DNA of 30,679 nt. Source: Oscillospiraceae bacterium. Its GTDB lineage: Bacteria; Bacillota; Clostridia; Oscillospirales; Ruminococcaceae. A program made the translations under genes and the position numbers. The notes beneath the pieces are model-generated. The model saw nothing but the letters and a program-made list of their open reading frames with translations, was not told the origin of the DNA and did no database searches. The stretch covers positions 1 through 30,679 of the forward strand of contig JAEDJF010000005.1 of the NCBI GenBank assembly GCA_016296485.1. Direction: 5' to 3'. This document shows, in pieces, positions 29,508-30,679 of this stretch (its first letter is position 1; the number at the start of each line of letters is the position of its first letter).

Positions 29508-30679
29508 TTAAAATTCCTCCACAGGGATCCCGTCGAGCTGTCCGAGCTTGCTGACGAGCTCTTTGAAGTGCTTTCCGCGAAGCTCGAAATTTTTGTATCT
29601 GTCGAAGCTGGCGGAAGCGGGGGAAAGGGTGACAATGTCCCCCGCTTCGGCGTAGCCGTAGGCGGTGGCGACCGCTTCCTCCATATCCTCAACGAAGATG
29701 ATCTCCGGTTCGCCGGAATAGTTCGGGTCATTCTGGAGAGCGGCGGCAATCTTCGGCGCGGTGGCGCCGCAGAGAATGAGCAGCTTCACTTTTTCAATAA
29801 GATGGGGCGCGAGGGGCTCATAGGGAATATGCTTGTCGTAGCCTCCGGCGATGAGAATTACCTTTTGGCTGAAGCAAGAGAGCCCTGCGATGGTGCGGGT
29901 GGGGCTCGTGGCAATGCTGTCGTTGTACCACTTTACGCCGTCAATTTCCCGGACGAGCTCAATGCGGTGCTCAACGCCGCCAAAAGTTTTGGCGACGTGC
30001 TCAACTACTTCAACGGGCACTTCGCCCCAGGTTGCGGCGATGGCCGCAAGGTAGTTTTCGACGTTGTGGAGCCCGGGAATTTTGATTTCGGCCCGGTTAA
30101 AAAGCTCCGTCGTTTTCCCGTGCTCAGAGTAGCAGAGCATTCCGTCCTCCCGAAGGTACGCGCCGTTATAAACGGGTTTGAGGTGGGAGAACCAGCGAAG
30201 CTCCCCGCGGACGAGCTCCGCCATGCTGGCGGTGATTACGTTGTCCGCGTTGAGGACGGAGACGGAAAAGGCGTCCTGGTGCCGCAAAATATTGCGCTTC
30301 GCTTCGATATATTCCTCCATGTCCTTGTGAACGTCAAGGTGGTTCGGGGCGACGTTCGTGACAACCGCCACCTCCGGCGACTGGCGCATTGAAATGAGCT
30401 GGAAGGAGGAGAGCTCAACAACGGCTCTGTCCCCGTCCCTAATTTCCTCGACAATCGGGAGGAGCGCCCGCCCGATGTTGCCGCCCTTGTGTACCGTTCT
30501 TCCGGCGGCGGAAAGAAATTCGGAGATGAGGGTAGTTGTGGTGGTCTTTCCGTCGGAACCCGTCACAGCGTATTTTTTGCAAGGACAGAGGGAGAAAAAC
30601 ACCTCCATCTCGCTGGTGACGGCTTTGCCCTCCTTGCGAAGCTCGCAAAGGGTCGGGTTCCACCAGTTCATTCCCGGGG
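29508..30679 (-). CDS. murD: UDP-N-acetylmuramoylalanine-D-glutamate ligase, N-terminus outside window
   Basis: MurD adds D-glutamate to UDP-MurNAc-L-alanine in the cytoplasmic stage of peptidoglycan synthesis. The ATP-binding loop TGSDGKTTTTTLI is near the start of the visible part, followed by KGGNIGRALLP, VELSSFQL and TNVAPNHLDVH with the metal-binding histidine. HNVENYLAAIAA and the C-terminal ligase part (GGYDKHIPYEPLAPHL, SPASASFDRYKNFE) complete the pattern. The frame is open at 30679 (reading PGMNWW), so the first domain, about 70 residues, is cut off by the window edge. It is first visible gene of the run down to the ynbB-like gene. Confidence 0.95.
   Translation of the reverse strand, partial: PGMNWWNPTLCELRKEGKAVTSEMEVFFSLCPCKKYAVTGSDGKTTTTTLISEFLSAAGRTVHKGGNIGRALLPIVEEIRDGDRAVVELSSFQLISMRQSPEVAVVTNVAPNHLDVHKDMEEYIEAKRNILRHQDAFSVSVLNADNVITASMAELVRGELRWFSHLKPVYNGAYLREDGMLCYSEHGKTTELFNRAEIKIPGLHNVENYLAAIAATWGEVPVEVVEHVAKTFGGVEHRIELVREIDGVKWYNDSIATSPTRTIAGLSCFSQKVILIAGGYDKHIPYEPLAPHLIEKVKLLILCGATAPKIAAALQNDPNYSGEPEIIFVEDMEEAVATAYGYAEAGDIVTLSPASASFDRYKNFELRGKHFKELVSKLGQLDGIPVEEF

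Noticed and set aside
1..30679. CRISPR array, prophage structural genes, plasmid or transfer functions
   Set aside because: No regularly spaced repeat array, capsid, portal, terminase, relaxase or replication gene was seen on either strand.

Overview
The window looks like a chromosomal piece of a gut-type Clostridia, most likely Oscillospiraceae/Ruminococcaceae. The basis is: fairly GC-rich, low-AT codon use in the core genes, strong AGGAGG ribosome binding sites, several TTG starts, sigma-A-type promoters (TTGACA-17-TATAAT), many compact hairpin-plus-T-run terminators, and Firmicutes families (AbrB with a C-terminal zinc ribbon, DUF975, DUF4358, YqhQ, PyrR attenuation, BlaI/M56, YnbB). Species cannot be named from the sequence alone.

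Layout. 1-47: partial tRNA-Gly (minus). 257-2740: operon of a DUF4358-like lipoprotein, a small membrane protein, alanine racemase (alr) and RimI, ended by a terminator. 2791-4912 (minus): AbrB-family regulator; then a histidine phosphatase and a DUF975-like membrane protein that overlap. 4997-5770: XRE-family regulator. 5879-9383: lipoprotein with Asp/Gly-rich calcium-loop-like repeats, an OmpR-type response regulator and a sensor kinase. 9396-11158: YqhQ (DUF1385) and prmC, without prfA. 11224-14513 (minus): a BlaI-type repressor and a very large M56 (BlaR1-like) protease, behind a promoter carrying three 16-bp operators. 14587-15834 (minus): Ig-like surface protein. 16038-18132 (minus): pyrR-uraA with a complete PyrR attenuator. 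18141-19884 (minus): zinc-ribbon membrane protein and a HAD-IIA phosphatase. 19960-20898 (minus): a 312-aa protein of unknown family.

21199-23670 is an AT-rich insert of about 2.4 kb between two exact 53-bp copies of the 3' part of tRNA-Leu(UAG). This is the classical footprint of site-specific integration into a tRNA gene. Inside are a tandem pair of related small proteins of unknown function, an EF-hand microprotein, a tiny hydrophobic ORF, a possible YolD-like remnant and, next to the intact tRNA, the first 57 residues of a tyrosine recombinase with an excellent ribosome binding site but no catalytic domain. The element appears to be a decayed, non-autonomous integrated island.

23761-30679 (minus): a tightly packed run murD (cut by the window edge), a lipoprotein with a gluzincin-like HExxH motif, two tandem M42 aminopeptidases, a GNAT acetyltransferase and a YnbB-like PLP enzyme. 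The last four are joined by ATGA stop/start overlaps.

Most promising for follow-up: the tRNA-Leu island and its unknown paralog pair; the M56/BlaI system whose protease has a long non-penicillin-binding extracellular part; and the unknown 312-aa gene next to the island with a 16-bp palindrome upstream.
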